NCBI GenBank assembly: GCA_965284435.1
Contig: OZ260083.1
Span: forward strand, 3,162,001 to 3,226,000
Direction: 5' to 3'
DNA: 64,000 nt
DNA from: CAIYZT01 sp947461435
Lineage (GTDB): Bacteria; Pseudomonadota; Alphaproteobacteria; Rhodobacterales; Rhodobacteraceae
Shown here piece after piece: positions 16,196-25,554 of the stretch; positions within the stretch are counted from its first letter, which is position 1; every line of letters begins with the position of its first letter. The notes under the pieces were generated by a model that saw only the letters and a list, made by a program, of their open reading frames with translations, was not told where the DNA came from and did not search any database. Position numbers and translations under genes: made by a program.

Positions 16196-17566
16196 ATGGG
16201 CAAGCAGACAAAACCCGCAACAATGGATCATGAAACGGTGATCACGGACAAATTCCGTACAACACCGATTGCAGCGACCATCTCAAAAATCACTGGTCTG
16301 CCCACCTCCGCCATCGTCTATCGATGTGCGGCAAGCTCGTATTGGCAGTTCAGGGTGTTCCTTGAAGGCCGACCGCGCAAACGCAGCACCAAACAAGTTG
16401 AGTTACTTAAGGCCAAAGACGCAGCCAAGGTGATCTATGCTGAGATGCTGCTGAGTGTGCATGCTGGCGAAACCAAGGCCAAGCCGTCGTCGGCCAAGTC
16501 GCTGGAAATCATCGCCAATTCCCTTTGGATCAAGAACACCACGCGGATCGCCAACGGCGAATTGCACAAGGACACTGTCAGCAAAGACAAGTATGTCTAC
16601 GAGCGGCATATCAAACCGTTCTTTGCCAACACGGACGTCAAGAAGATCGACACTGACTTGTTGGACGACTTTAGAACCTACTTGACCAACAAGGGCTTAA
16701 AGCCGGGCACGCAGCTGAGCTACATGAACCTGGTGATGTCCTTGCTCAAGCAAGCGCAGATCAAAAAGCACATTGTGCATGTGCCCGTGAAACCCAAGAT
16801 CAAAGTGGAAGACGAAACACGCGGCTACTTTGATGATGCAGATTATGCCAAGCTGATGAACACAGCCCAATCCGCCGTGGGCCTGCAATTCGGCTTCGCA
16901 ACCAAGGACGGCACGATCTATCGCCGCATCACTCTGTCATCCGAATTGCCGCTGCTGATTGATTTCATGGTCAACACCTACGTGCGCCCCACTGACATTG
17001 CCGTGCTGCGCCACAAGCATGTGCATATTGTTGAGGCGCAAGGCATCAAGTTCATTGAACTGCGCCATCCTGCCACCAAAGAGCACAGCAACCATATGAT
17101 GGGCAGCGAACAGTCGTACTTCAGCTACTTCGCCATAAAGGACGTGCAAGAAAAGCTGGGCATGGCCAAGCCCGAAGACTTTGTGTTCGCACCGGATTTG
17201 GCAAATCGTGAAACGGCGCTGGACAGGCTGGGCACACAGTTCACGGCAATTTTGCTGCTAGCGCAGCTGCGCAAGGACGACGAAGGTAAACCACGGAGCC
17301 TGTACAGCCTGCGGCACACGGCCATCGTGCGGTCAATACACAAGGGCCTGGCCATTGAACTGATAGCCGCCAACTCGCGCACCAGTTCTGACATGATCCG
17401 CAGGTTCTATGGCTCACACGTCAAAAGCGTTCGCTACATGGGCACGGCTTTTGTGGACAAAGAAGTTGCTGCTCGCGAAAAACGAGTTGAGCTGCTTAAG
17501 AGTAACACCACGTATGATCTGACGCCGCCTGCGCAGGACAGTTTGGTGGATGGGTCGGGTGAATAA
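16196..17566 (+). CDS. int: Tyrosine site-specific integrase of the island
   Basis: 456 residues. The N-terminal half includes a SAM-like core-binding region (KDKYVYERHIKPFFANTDVK). The C-terminal catalytic domain has the first Arg in TYVRPTDIAVLRHKH, the SLRHTAIV box, and the nucleophile Tyr expected in MIRRFYGSH about 30 residues later. It should recombine the island with the tRNA-Thr 3' end. The ATG has GAGGTG upstream. Adjacency to the tRNA and inward direction are typical for tRNA-targeting integrases. Confidence 0.93.
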   Translation: MGKQTKPATMDHETVITDKFRTTPIAATISKITGLPTSAIVYRCAASSYWQFRVFLEGRPRKRSTKQVELLKAKDAAKVIYAEMLLSVHAGETKAKPSSAKSLEIIANSLWIKNTTRIANGELHKDTVSKDKYVYERHIKPFFANTDVKKIDTDLLDDFRTYLTNKGLKPGTQLSYMNLVMSLLKQAQIKKHIVHVPVKPKIKVEDETRGYFDDADYAKLMNTAQSAVGLQFGFATKDGTIYRRITLSSELPLLIDFMVNTYVRPTDIAVLRHKHVHIVEAQGIKFIELRHPATKEHSNHMMGSEQSYFSYFAIKDVQEKLGMAKPEDFVFAPDLANRETALDRLGTQFTAILLLAQLRKDDEGKPRSLYSLRHTAIVRSIHKGLAIELIAANSRTSSDMIRRFYGSHVKSVRYMGTAFVDKEVAAREKRVELLKSNTTYDLTPPAQDSLVDGSGE

Positions 17567-17755
17567 GGTTGGCACGGATCGCCGATAACTGACTGGCTGT
17601 CCCTGCTGATCTCAGCTCCTGATACACCAAAATAGTGCATAAAGCTGCACAGTTTGATCAAGTGCACGTTGTTTCACCAAGTCTCGGATTACGTCTCGGC
17701 TTGACGCACGGCGTGGATTGTGTGGACATCCTACCAAGGCGCGGCGTGCGCGGTT

Positions 17756-17783
17756 TGGTCTTGTCGCGGTTTGGTGCCGCTCC
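17756..17783 (+). repeat. Left terminal inverted repeat of the IS3-family element
   Basis: 28 bases starting TGGTCTTGTCGCG. Pairs with 18959-18986 on the opposite strand at 24 of 28 positions. Confidence 0.88.
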
Positions 17784-17818
17784 TTTGATAGCGTAATGTG
17801 CAGCAAAGGAGATGAACC

Positions 17819-18094
17819 ATGGGCACAGTCAGGACGGATGAATTTCGCAAGGATGCGGTGCGGATCGCGCTGACCAGCGGGCTTTCACGCAAACAGATTG
17901 CCGACGATCTTGGCGTCGGGATGTCAACGCTGAACAAATGGATCACGGCGCATCGTGACACGGATGTGGTGTCGGTTGAGGATCGTGAACTTGCCGTTGA
18001 GAACGAACGGCTCCGGCGCGAAAACCGCATATTGCGCGAGGAGAGGGACATCCTAAAAAAGGCCACCCAGTTCTTCGCGAGCCAAAAGCCGTGA
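17819..18094 (+). CDS. IS3-family transposase OrfA
   Basis: 91 residues: an N-terminal helix-turn-helix (FRKDAVRIALTSGLSRKQIA) that binds the IS ends, followed by a leucine-zipper-like coiled coil (ELAVENERLRRENRILREE). Standard OrfA size. Its last codons overlap the GTG start of OrfB, and the slippery sequence at 18055 allows a fused OrfAB transposase to be made. Confidence 0.94.
   Translation: MGTVRTDEFRKDAVRIALTSGLSRKQIADDLGVGMSTLNKWITAHRDTDVVSVEDRELAVENERLRRENRILREERDILKKATQFFASQKP
18055..18061 (+). other. Programmed -1 frameshift site of the IS3-family element
   Basis: The heptamer A AAA AAG is in register with OrfA codons AAA AAG. The -1 frame from here is open into OrfB with no stop. 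This is the standard way IS3 elements make the OrfAB transposase. Confidence 0.8.
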
Positions 18095-18948
18095 GGTTTA
18101 GGTTCGTCGAGGAACATCGTGGCAGCTTTGCAACGGATCGGTTGTGTCAGGTCATGAACGTCAGCCCACGCGGTTTGCGGGCCTTTCGCAGCCGCCTTGC
18201 CAGCCGCAGGCAGCACACAGACATGGTCGTTCTGGCCCATATCAAGGAACAGTCGCGCCTGAGCTTGGGCAGCTATGGCAGGCCCAGGATGACGGAGGAG
18301 TTGAAAGAGGTCGGGTTAGATGTTGGTCATCGCCGTGTCGGGCGGCTGATGCGCGAGAACGGGATCGTCGTTGAAAGAACACGCAAATTCAAGGCGACGA
18401 CGGACAGCGACCATACGTTCAACATCGCGCCAAACCTGCTGGACCGTGACTTCACGGCAGATCGGCCCAACCAGAAATGGGCAGGTGACATCAGTTACAT
18501 CTGGACCCGCGAGGGGTGGCTCTATCTGGCGGTGATCCTCGATCTGCATTCCCGGCGGGTGATCGGCTGGGCCGTCAGCAACCGCATGAAGCGCGATCTG
18601 GCGATCCGGGCACTGAAAATGGCCATTGCCCTGCGATCACCGCCCAAGGGCTGCATCTTCCACAGCGATCGCGGCAGCCAATACTGTTCACACGACTATC
18701 AGAAGGTCCTGCGCGAGCCTGGCCTCAGAGCGTCAATGAGCGGAAAAGGCAACTGCTATGACAACGCCGCCGTCGAGACCTTCTTCAAAACCATCAAGGC
18801 CGAACTGATCTGGCGCAGGTCTTGGGAAACGCGTCGCCAGGCCGAAACCGCCATCTTCCAATACATCAACGGCTTCTATAACCCGCGCCGTCGGCATTCA
18901 GCATTGGGAGGCAAAAGCCCCTTGGCCTTCGAACGTCAAGTGGCCTAA
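18091..18948 (+). CDS. IS3-family transposase OrfB (DDE catalytic domain)
   Basis: 285 residues from a GTG that overlaps the OrfA stop. The rve-type integrase core carries the DDE triad: Asp in WAGDISYI, Asp in HSDRGSQY and Glu in NAAVETFFKTIK. The C-terminal NPRRRHSALGGKSPLAFE is typical of the family. All three catalytic residues are intact, so the transposase should be active when fused to OrfA by frameshifting. Confidence 0.94.
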   Translation: MRFRFVEEHRGSFATDRLCQVMNVSPRGLRAFRSRLASRRQHTDMVVLAHIKEQSRLSLGSYGRPRMTEELKEVGLDVGHRRVGRLMRENGIVVERTRKFKATTDSDHTFNIAPNLLDRDFTADRPNQKWAGDISYIWTREGWLYLAVILDLHSRRVIGWAVSNRMKRDLAIRALKMAIALRSPPKGCIFHSDRGSQYCSHDYQKVLREPGLRASMSGKGNCYDNAAVETFFKTIKAELIWRRSWETRRQAETAIFQYINGFYNPRRRHSALGGKSPLAFERQVA

Positions 18949-18986
18949 ACGAGCACTGGGGGCGGCACAAATACGCGACAAGACCA

Positions 18987-19178
18987 GACCTAGTCGGGGC
19001 GCAGATGGAAAAACCAGCGCGAGGTCCAGTCAAACCTCTTCTAGTTCCTAAAGCGCCCTTACAAACACTTTCCCAAAACCCTCGGCCCTCGGCTGTAAAT
19101 TGCTTGTGGCCTTCGAACCTAGCGATACCCAATTTGATCATCTCCCCGGAAAAATCAGCATCGGGCCTGTAGCTTACG
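18987..19178. other. 192-base gap between the IS element and the fusion glycosyltransferase gene
   Basis: No supported gene, promoter or terminator was seen. A short stretch near 19107 (TGGCCTTCGAAC) repeats a piece of the OrfB 3' end near 18923, possibly a small fragment of a related element. Confidence 0.4.
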
Positions 19179-21263
19179 TCAAGAATCCTCGTGCGAGTCA
19201 GCCATGCGATCCGATTTCAGGGTCAAGACCAATGCGTATGTTGCCGCTACTCGACGGCTCCAAATATCGAATCCATGCTGTGCCATAGCATCCCGTTTTG
19301 CATGTTGGCCCATCACGTTTCGAAGACTTGCATCGCGAATGAGGTGTTCGAGACCGTTGCGCCACTGGTCCGCATTTGCGGCAAGAAGACCATTATGGCC
19401 ATGCAAAATTGCCGCCTGAAGAGGTGCAGTAGGAGATGCAACGGTCGGAACCCCTACGGAGGCTGCAGTAAGCCAGCGTACGGCACTCTTGGATTCGCAG
19501 AAGGGGTTGCCAACTTCTAGTGGACAAAGATTGATGTCACAGATCGCCACCTCCTCAAAAAGTTTCTCAAGATTAACGCGGTCAACCTGTTCTATCTGCT
19601 CGCGTCGCGTGGAAAGTTGCGGATATTGCCAAGGGTCGATATGCCCGATAAGGCGCAACCGGACGTTTTGGTTTCTATCGAGCACCGAAACAACAGCATC
19701 AAGCGCGACCAAAAAATCACGTCGATGCGTCGGCGTTCCGCTTGCAAAAAGCATCCGAACTATACCGTCAGCGTTCGAAAGTTTCGGAAGGGCGGCAGCC
19801 TTCGCTGCTATATTCTCCATTCCTTGGCCCAAGGCATTGGAAACGACGAAACAGTTCGGGTTAATTTCCATCGCTGCCGCGGCGAGCGGCTCCGTTGTTA
19901 GAACCGCAAAATCCGAAGACTCAATGGCGGTGCGAAGCAAAACAGCGTTAGCACGCCAAATGCTTCGAACTTCTGGAGACTTGTCATTCAAAAAGGCAAT
20001 CTCGCCACCTTCAATCATGGCGGGGTCGAAGATTAGGTCATCTATATCATAGACAAGTGGGATATTTTGCCGCCTGCATACTGTTGCGATATCCTTTAGG
20101 GCAGCGTTCCACGGCGCACGAAATGTGACGACCATGTCCGCGCCCCTTGCTGCCGAAGCGGCGCGGACATCTTCGACGGGCAGCCAGTAGGCCTGCCAGC
20201 CATTTGCGAGCAACGCAGCTATCTGATGTTCGACCCGGTAGACATGCCCTATACTTTTCGCTGACCCAGACAGAAAGAGCGCAACGCGAGGGCGCTGGCT
20301 TAGGCCATCAAATGTTCCGCTTAGAGCGACAACGTGAGCAAATGCGATTTGTGCCGTCAATCTTGCTGGCACAAAGCTCTTTGTTGGGAAATTTTCGCTG
20401 TCAGAAAGCGAATATGCCTCGTCCAGCAACTTATCCAATACATCAAGTTGTTCTGCAGATGCGCTTATGTCCTGTGAATAAATCAGCGTTTCGATTTGCC
20501 TCACGAATTCCAAGATGGAAGGAGCAACGGCATGCGGGCAATCTGCATCAGACTGTTGCCTTCGCAACGACGGATCAATGAATGCATCAATAGCGGCTGA
20601 GTCTTCGGGCGAGGGGAATGGAAGCCGCGATGACAAAAAGAAGCAGCTTAGGCTGGTTCGCCAGTCGGCAATCAGGTCAGCATAAGAAACATGCGTTCGC
20701 GGCAAGTGTCTCGAGTGTCGCTCAAGGTCCAGCATATATCTAAACCAGAGCATCAGGCCGACCTCAAGATCTTCGATAGAAGCAGGTCGAAAGACCGGAA
20801 CCTTGGCACGTGCTGCAAGAGAGCACGCAACTTCCAAAGGGTCGCGGCCAATCGTAATAATATGAGTTTCGATTCCAAAGTCCGAAAGCACTTCCAACCA
20901 AAACGGAAGGAGCCTGCATATGCGTGGGTCCTTTAACACGAAACAATCTGAATGGCCAAACTCTTGCTGGAGCAGGTTTTTGGCTTCTTTCCGGTCATCA
21001 TCGCGTGCCGTTTCGAAAAACCATGCTTGGGGAATAGGTGCATGATCGCTCCACCGCATGCCGGCTTTTGCAAGGAGTCTGTTGTTGAATCGCGTAATCT
21101 CAGTCGATTCCCAGTATCCGCCCGGATTATCACTGTTGGCAGCCATGAGTGTCTTTGGCGGAGAAGCGCCGGCCATGACAAGCACTCGGGCCAGCGCTGA
21201 CGTACCGCTGCGATGCATACCAAGAACCACGAGGGCCCTGCGTTCTACCGAACTGGCTATCAC
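19179..21263 (-). CDS. Sulfotransferase-like / glycosyltransferase (GT4-like) fusion protein
   Basis: 694 residues in two parts. Residues 1-260 have a sulfotransferase-type P-loop (VVLGMHRSGTSALAR) and SDNPGGYWES, the set seen in bacterial sulfotransferase-like proteins. Residues about 320-680 resemble a GT-B glycosyltransferase (VALFLSGSAKSIGHVYRVEH; LVYDIDDLIFDPAM). It likely adds a sugar and perhaps a sulfate to a surface glycan in the cytoplasm. The start is a GTG at 21263; the frame is closed by a stop just upstream and there is no strong ribosome site. A good RBS-ATG 124 bases upstream leads only to an 11-codon frame, so a lost or frameshifted 5' end is possible. Confidence 0.8.
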   Translation of the reverse strand: MIASSVERRALVVLGMHRSGTSALARVLVMAGASPPKTLMAANSDNPGGYWESTEITRFNNRLLAKAGMRWSDHAPIPQAWFFETARDDDRKEAKNLLQQEFGHSDCFVLKDPRICRLLPFWLEVLSDFGIETHIITIGRDPLEVACSLAARAKVPVFRPASIEDLEVGLMLWFRYMLDLERHSRHLPRTHVSYADLIADWRTSLSCFFLSSRLPFPSPEDSAAIDAFIDPSLRRQQSDADCPHAVAPSILEFVRQIETLIYSQDISASAEQLDVLDKLLDEAYSLSDSENFPTKSFVPARLTAQIAFAHVVALSGTFDGLSQRPRVALFLSGSAKSIGHVYRVEHQIAALLANGWQAYWLPVEDVRAASAARGADMVVTFRAPWNAALKDIATVCRRQNIPLVYDIDDLIFDPAMIEGGEIAFLNDKSPEVRSIWRANAVLLRTAIESSDFAVLTTEPLAAAAMEINPNCFVVSNALGQGMENIAAKAAALPKLSNADGIVRMLFASGTPTHRRDFLVALDAVVSVLDRNQNVRLRLIGHIDPWQYPQLSTRREQIEQVDRVNLEKLFEEVAICDINLCPLEVGNPFCESKSAVRWLTAASVGVPTVASPTAPLQAAILHGHNGLLAANADQWRNGLEHLIRDASLRNVMGQHAKRDAMAQHGFDIWSRRVAATYALVLTLKSDRMADSHEDS

Positions 21264-21460
21264 GATTTGAGTATGCGACGCTTGGCCACGACGTCTCGTA
21301 GGTCAATTTTGACGGCGCGGGCGCAACAAAGTTTTCCTTGGTGCCGCAAAATCAGAAAGCCTTCCCGATAGTTACTTGCGTCCGCATTGAGATTCTCCTT
21401 GTGCAGATAATGTTAAAGCGAACTAGAAGTTAGGATGCAGCCTTGAACGCATTGCCTGCA

Positions 21461-22357
21461 TTATTTCGAACCTTCGACTACATTGTCTGGAAAAAATCTG
21501 TACGTTTGAGGGTGAATAGCCCCGATGTATTCGGCCGCTAGGGTGGGGTTTTGGTAATGCTTTCCGCGAATGTCGAAATATTCGGCTCGAAATGCTGCAC
21601 CAGGATGTGCGGAGGGCGGCGCATTCGTAGAGACGCCGCCGTGGAACTGGTGAAAAGTGCCTTCGCCCAAAAGAAGCACGAGCTGGCCGAGTCTGTCACA
21701 GGCTTCGCGGTAGAAGTCGAGGTTCGCAAATCCACCGCCGGGTGTTCTGAACCGCTCGTCAAATCCGCCTAAATCACGCCATGCCTCGCGCCGAATAGTC
21801 AGGAAATTACTTTCTGAAATTGGGCCGAACCATCCCTTGCTGCTGCTTGCTGCGAGACTTGCTATTTTGAAGAGCTCGTAGCCGTCTTTTCTCCAGTTTA
21901 CCGTCTCAAGTAGACGATCCTCAACGGATTGATCATAACCGTCAAGCATAGATAATTGTTGAACTTTCGGCCCAAGATGCCAAGAAAGCGTGCCGACAAC
22001 GGGGTTCTCGTAAGCCTTAAGCGCCTGCAGTGTAAAGTAGAGGACCCTTGGGGAAAGCATGCGCGCTCCGTCGATCGCTATAGATACAGCGCGGCCGCGA
22101 GAGTGTAGAACCGCCTCGTTGACTGCAGCAACCGGAGAAGGTGCGTCCGCAAACCGCATTAGGCGCACATTGCCTGCAAATTGTCTTACGGCTTCCAGCT
22201 CCAATGGTATCTCGGAACCGATATCAACGGCAATTACCTCGTAATCACAGTCCGCCACCAAACGTTGATAAAGGGGACTTAATGTAAAGAGAGTTCGCGT
22301 TGCCTCCCTTGTCATATTCCGAAACACGACGACCACCGAAAGGTGCAGCTCGGACAT
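21461..22357 (-). CDS. Glycosyltransferase family 2
   Basis: 298 residues with a GT-A fold start (LHLSVVVVFRNMTREATRTLFTL is its opening region), the nucleotide-binding AVNEAVLHSRGRAVSIAIDG segment in place of the DXD region, and a late GGFDERFRTPGGG block common to GT2 enzymes. A classic DxD is not obvious; AIDGARML occupies that site. It should transfer a sugar to a surface glycan at the cytoplasmic face. It lies in the AT-richer island cargo, upstream of the fusion gene on the same strand. Donor and acceptor are unknown. Confidence 0.82.
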   Translation of the reverse strand: MSELHLSVVVVFRNMTREATRTLFTLSPLYQRLVADCDYEVIAVDIGSEIPLELEAVRQFAGNVRLMRFADAPSPVAAVNEAVLHSRGRAVSIAIDGARMLSPRVLYFTLQALKAYENPVVGTLSWHLGPKVQQLSMLDGYDQSVEDRLLETVNWRKDGYELFKIASLAASSSKGWFGPISESNFLTIRREAWRDLGGFDERFRTPGGGFANLDFYREACDRLGQLVLLLGEGTFHQFHGGVSTNAPPSAHPGAAFRAEYFDIRGKHYQNPTLAAEYIGAIHPQTYRFFPDNVVEGSK

Positions 22358-22743
22358 CAGATTGATTACTTTCCAGCATTACGATTATTTTTTATTACAT
22401 CATACCCTAGCGATATTCAAGGCTGACTAGATCAATTCGTTTTGACATTTCTGAACCGCATCTAATTTTCAAGAGGCTTCGGCCGCCGATAAAGAGGAAG
22501 CATTACGAGCCAGGCTTCCCGTACGTTTTTAAATGCCAGGCGTGAAGAATCGCTTCGGCACTTTTTCGCCAAAATTTTCCAACGCCGCGCTCATAAGCCG
22601 ACCGTCCGGTCGATCGCAGCGAAGACTAATGTCGTGCGCCAGAACAAAAGTTTTCTCAGAACGCACCCGAACCCAACGCCGCGTGTCAAAATATGCGCAG
22701 AATGTGCAACTGAACCAGAAAATAAATGCGGGTCCGGTCCTTT
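22358..22743. other. 386-base intergenic stretch within the island cargo
   Basis: AT-rich from 22370 to 22520. No gene could be supported. A minus-strand frame of 86 codons (22529-22789) overlaps the end of the next sulfotransferase gene and has no recognisable family; it could be a gene fragment. No terminator hairpin was seen. Confidence 0.4.
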
Positions 22744-23577
22744 TCAGCACAGCAGCGCCTCGACATCCGCCCTTTGATAAAAGGACCAACAGGCGGAATC
22801 ATGTCCAAGAAGCCGCTCCGCGACCGCGCGGGCGGCGGGATCGGATCGGATTCCCAGAAGATTGCGAGACTCAAGCGGCTCATTGAGATGCAGGGCTAAA
22901 ACATTCATCGGCGCAAGAGCGCGGCCACACAGCGCAATAATTTCTTCATATTTTATTGTACGCCCTGGCAAAAACTTAAGAAATTGTGAGAAACCGAAAT
23001 TGAGAATGATCAGTTGTCTTTGCAGCACGTCGGTTTCTGCTTCAAGCGATTTTGCGAGGACCGGATTGAACTTCTCTGCCAAAGGCCAGCGTCCAGCGGT
23101 AATAGGCATGCCAGCTGCCCGCCAAGACAATAAAATCGCCAATGGATTACGGATTATCGCAAAACAGATAAATTGGCTGGCCAATATGGAAAGCGCACCC
23201 GTAAAAAAGGCTGGATGTTTAATGTACAGGTCGAAGTCGTTGCTGCTCACATTAGGAACTCTAATTTCCTTACCATTCAAAACAAAATCTCTTTTGCCAT
23301 TTGCATCGGCCTCAGAAAGAGGATTGGTTGGAACCATCCCATCCTTTGCTTTGCTTTTGGCCGTCCCATGCATGAGGATTTGGAGCCGTTGTTCCGAGAA
23401 GAATCGCTGAATTTCTTCCAGCAATCCTGCGGGACCGAGACGTAGCAACAAGGTCGGCGGCATCGGTTCATGCAAGGCTACACTGTTTGGAATCCTGTTT
23501 AACAGATTGCAGGCTAGGGTTGTCCCAGATCGCGGCAGGCCCGTTAACAAGATATTCTGTGCTTTCTTTGCCGTCAT
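22744..23577 (-). CDS. Sulfotransferase family protein (277 aa)
   Basis: The 5'-phosphosulfate-binding loop is clear near the N-terminus (ILLTGLPRSGTTLACNLL), followed by the family's HEPM segment; the 3'-phosphate-binding region fits FAIIRNPLAILLSWR. This is the PAPS-dependent sulfotransferase fold of about 280 residues, expected to act on a glycan or lipid in the cytoplasm. Its ATG overlaps the stop of the upstream GT4 gene as ATGA, so the two are coupled. No PAPS synthesis gene is nearby. Confidence 0.85.
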   Translation of the reverse strand: MTAKKAQNILLTGLPRSGTTLACNLLNRIPNSVALHEPMPPTLLLRLGPAGLLEEIQRFFSEQRLQILMHGTAKSKAKDGMVPTNPLSEADANGKRDFVLNGKEIRVPNVSSNDFDLYIKHPAFFTGALSILASQFICFAIIRNPLAILLSWRAAGMPITAGRWPLAEKFNPVLAKSLEAETDVLQRQLIILNFGFSQFLKFLPGRTIKYEEIIALCGRALAPMNVLALHLNEPLESRNLLGIRSDPAARAVAERLLGHDSACWSFYQRADVEALLC

Positions 23578-24515
23578 TGCGGTCGAATTTGATGCAGGAT
23601 GTTCAGGAACATGTTGCGTTCAGTACGGATATCATGCCGCAGACTCATCTCTTTGCCCTTGCTGCAAAGTGCGGCAGCGAGCCCCGGATTGAGAAAAAGT
23701 AGCTTCACAGCCGCCTCCAAACATTCAAGATCGAGTAGGGGCATCAATGCCGTTTGCTTGTCAACGCAGAACGAACGGTTACCAACGCAATCCGGGCAAA
23801 TTACAGCGATACCCATAGCCATGGCCTCGAGTGCGGGAAGAAAGAAGCCCTCTGTCTCCAAAGGAAGCAGAACAGCAATCTTTGATCGTGAAAGTTGCTC
23901 AAGGAATTCGCTCCTGGGAATGTGGCTTGTCTGGCAGTTGACCGCATAACCTTGCGCCCGCAGTCGTTCCGCAAGAGCCGAGGCTAATGAAGGTTGCTTA
24001 ACGCCACCTATGAAGATCGTCTCAGAGCCAAGACATCTGCTGTTGGGCAACAACCCAAGGTCGATCCCATTCTGAATAACATAGATCGGTCCATTGCAAA
24101 TTCCAGTCGCCTCTAGCGCCATAGCCAACTCATCGCTGACACAAATCCTAATTGCACGACGACGAAGTAGGCGGAAAAGCGCAGTACTTGGAGTCGAATG
24201 CCTAAATCCTTGGATCAAGTTGACCAGAGGAATGCTATTTTCAATATCGGGATATGCCGACAGTGCTGTCCAATCCATACCAGCAAGAAATAGAATGCTT
24301 GCTGATTTGGGATTGTAATGATCTTTGATCCTTGGTTCACCCACCCACGGATGAATCAAACAACTCTGCGGAGTGAGGTAAATCTCTGGGTGATACTGAT
24401 CGGAAAACTTTGCGTGGTTAAAATAGTCGAATACCTTTAGATGCCCACCCCTAAATCTAAGATAGTTCCGGTGGAATAGTATGCTTGGTTTTATGATCTC
24501 AGCCTTCTTTTCCAT
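23574..24515 (-). CDS. Glycosyltransferase family 4-like protein
   Basis: 313 residues with a GT-B C-terminal domain. The acidic motif EGFFLPALEAMAMGIAVIC (E-x7-E) marks the nucleotide-sugar site, and IYVIQNGID fits the interdomain linker. The N-terminal Rossmann part is short, so the protein is smaller than the usual 350-400. A ribosome site AAGGAG precedes the ATG at 24515. It is coupled to the following sulfotransferase gene, suggesting the sugar added is the one sulfated. Confidence 0.85.
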   Translation of the reverse strand: MEKKAEIIKPSILFHRNYLRFRGGHLKVFDYFNHAKFSDQYHPEIYLTPQSCLIHPWVGEPRIKDHYNPKSASILFLAGMDWTALSAYPDIENSIPLVNLIQGFRHSTPSTALFRLLRRRAIRICVSDELAMALEATGICNGPIYVIQNGIDLGLLPNSRCLGSETIFIGGVKQPSLASALAERLRAQGYAVNCQTSHIPRSEFLEQLSRSKIAVLLPLETEGFFLPALEAMAMGIAVICPDCVGNRSFCVDKQTALMPLLDLECLEAAVKLLFLNPGLAAALCSKGKEMSLRHDIRTERNMFLNILHQIRPQ

Positions 24516-24756
24516 CTAATCTCCTTAAGATCAGAACTTACCGGGTCGGGTGTAGATCCGTGAAAGCAGGCAAACTATCCAATAAAATCGCCCGTCCAGA
24601 TGTATTACCTTAAGGGGGCCTTGGGGCCGTTGATTTAAAAGAAAGTTCACTGATGGTTCCATTAGATAATTTTCCCAAACCGTTCGCAGAAAAGATGGTA
24701 ATTTCCATTACCACTCACGAACAAAAGACGCCTAGAATAAGTTCTTATCATTAACT

Positions 24757-25554
24757 TCAAATGAACCAATGTTGTCGTGCCCCCGGTAGTTTGTTCCAGC
24801 AATAATCATAAACCTCAGAATAGAAGCTTTGAACGACTTTCCTCGTTTCGGACGAAATTTTTTCGATCTTCGGCGAAGAATTATGTAAGGTGTGTACTAT
24901 CGATCTGTCGATGTTGACCCCCAGGAATTCCGATAACCGACGAAGCTGGCTTTCTTCGCGAAGGGTTTCGTAGAGGCCAAAATACAGCTCCGTTTCGGAA
25001 AAAACTTCTCGGAGATTCTGTATCGTTCGGTCATAGCGGGTACGCATATAGAAATCCTTTGTCGTATATTTCGCCAAGAGCAATGATTCATCCGACTCAG
25101 TGATTTTTTTGACCTGCTTGATCATTCTGATTGCACTCCAGCATCGCTCAAAGGGATCGCGCATCAAAAAAACGACGCGTATTTTAGCATCTATAGCTGC
25201 CAACTGGCTGCGAACCTTTATGAAGTCCTCTGCGCTGAGCGCGGAATAGGCAGGTGTGATATCGCCCGTGAGGCGAACACCTGATGCCAGAATCCTATTG
25301 AAGTACTCTGCATAATACCCTGGTTCGCGCCGCATCAAGTCGCGGATTCGACCCCGATCTGGATGTGGGGGGTTTGGCTCGCCGGATGGCCTTAGTTCCT
25401 GAAACTGGTCCGTGTATAGCACGTCCCAAATGTGGTATTCTTTCGCGATGCCAAAATTAACCGTATCGCTGGCACGCAAGGTTCGGTGCAACCAAGTCGT
25501 CCCGGCTTTCTGCGCTCCAACACCAAGCAGAAATATTTTTTCATTTAAGCGCAT
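24757..25554 (-). CDS. Sulfotransferase, heparan-sulfate-type domain (265 aa)
   Basis: The PAPS-binding loop is FLLGVGAQKAGTTWLHRTL at residues 8-26, and the 3'-phosphate motif is VVFLMRDPFERCWSAIRM near residue 130. Both are canonical and close to the heparan/chondroitin-type sulfotransferases. It likely sulfates a surface polysaccharide. GGAAGGA lies before the ATG at 25554. It is transcribed in the same direction as the other island glycan genes but is separated from them by a 241-base gap. Confidence 0.88.
   Translation of the reverse strand: MRLNEKIFLLGVGAQKAGTTWLHRTLRASDTVNFGIAKEYHIWDVLYTDQFQELRPSGEPNPPHPDRGRIRDLMRREPGYYAEYFNRILASGVRLTGDITPAYSALSAEDFIKVRSQLAAIDAKIRVVFLMRDPFERCWSAIRMIKQVKKITESDESLLLAKYTTKDFYMRTRYDRTIQNLREVFSETELYFGLYETLREESQLRRLSEFLGVNIDRSIVHTLHNSSPKIEKISSETRKVVQSFYSEVYDYCWNKLPGARQHWFI

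Larger units (their letters stand above)
17756..18986 (+). mobile_element. IS3-family insertion sequence (about 1.23 kb), apparently intact
   Basis: The terminal inverted repeats are 28 bp, 24 of 28 matching: the left starts TGGTCTTGTCGCG at 17756, the right ends CGCGACAAGACCA at 18986, and the outer 13 bp are identical. Inside are two overlapping frames joined by a -1 slippery site, the normal IS3 design; the OrfB type suggests the IS51-like branch. No target-site duplication is visible on the flanks, so the insertion may be old or may have arrived by recombination. It sits between the integrase and the glycan genes. Confidence 0.9.

Noticed and set aside
17752..18990. Target-site duplication flanking the IS3 element
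   Set aside because: The 3-5 bases on each side do not match under any boundary tried.
22529..22789. An 86-codon minus-strand frame between the GT2 and the sulfotransferase
   Set aside because: Overlaps the end of a supported gene and shows no likeness to any family; possible debris only.
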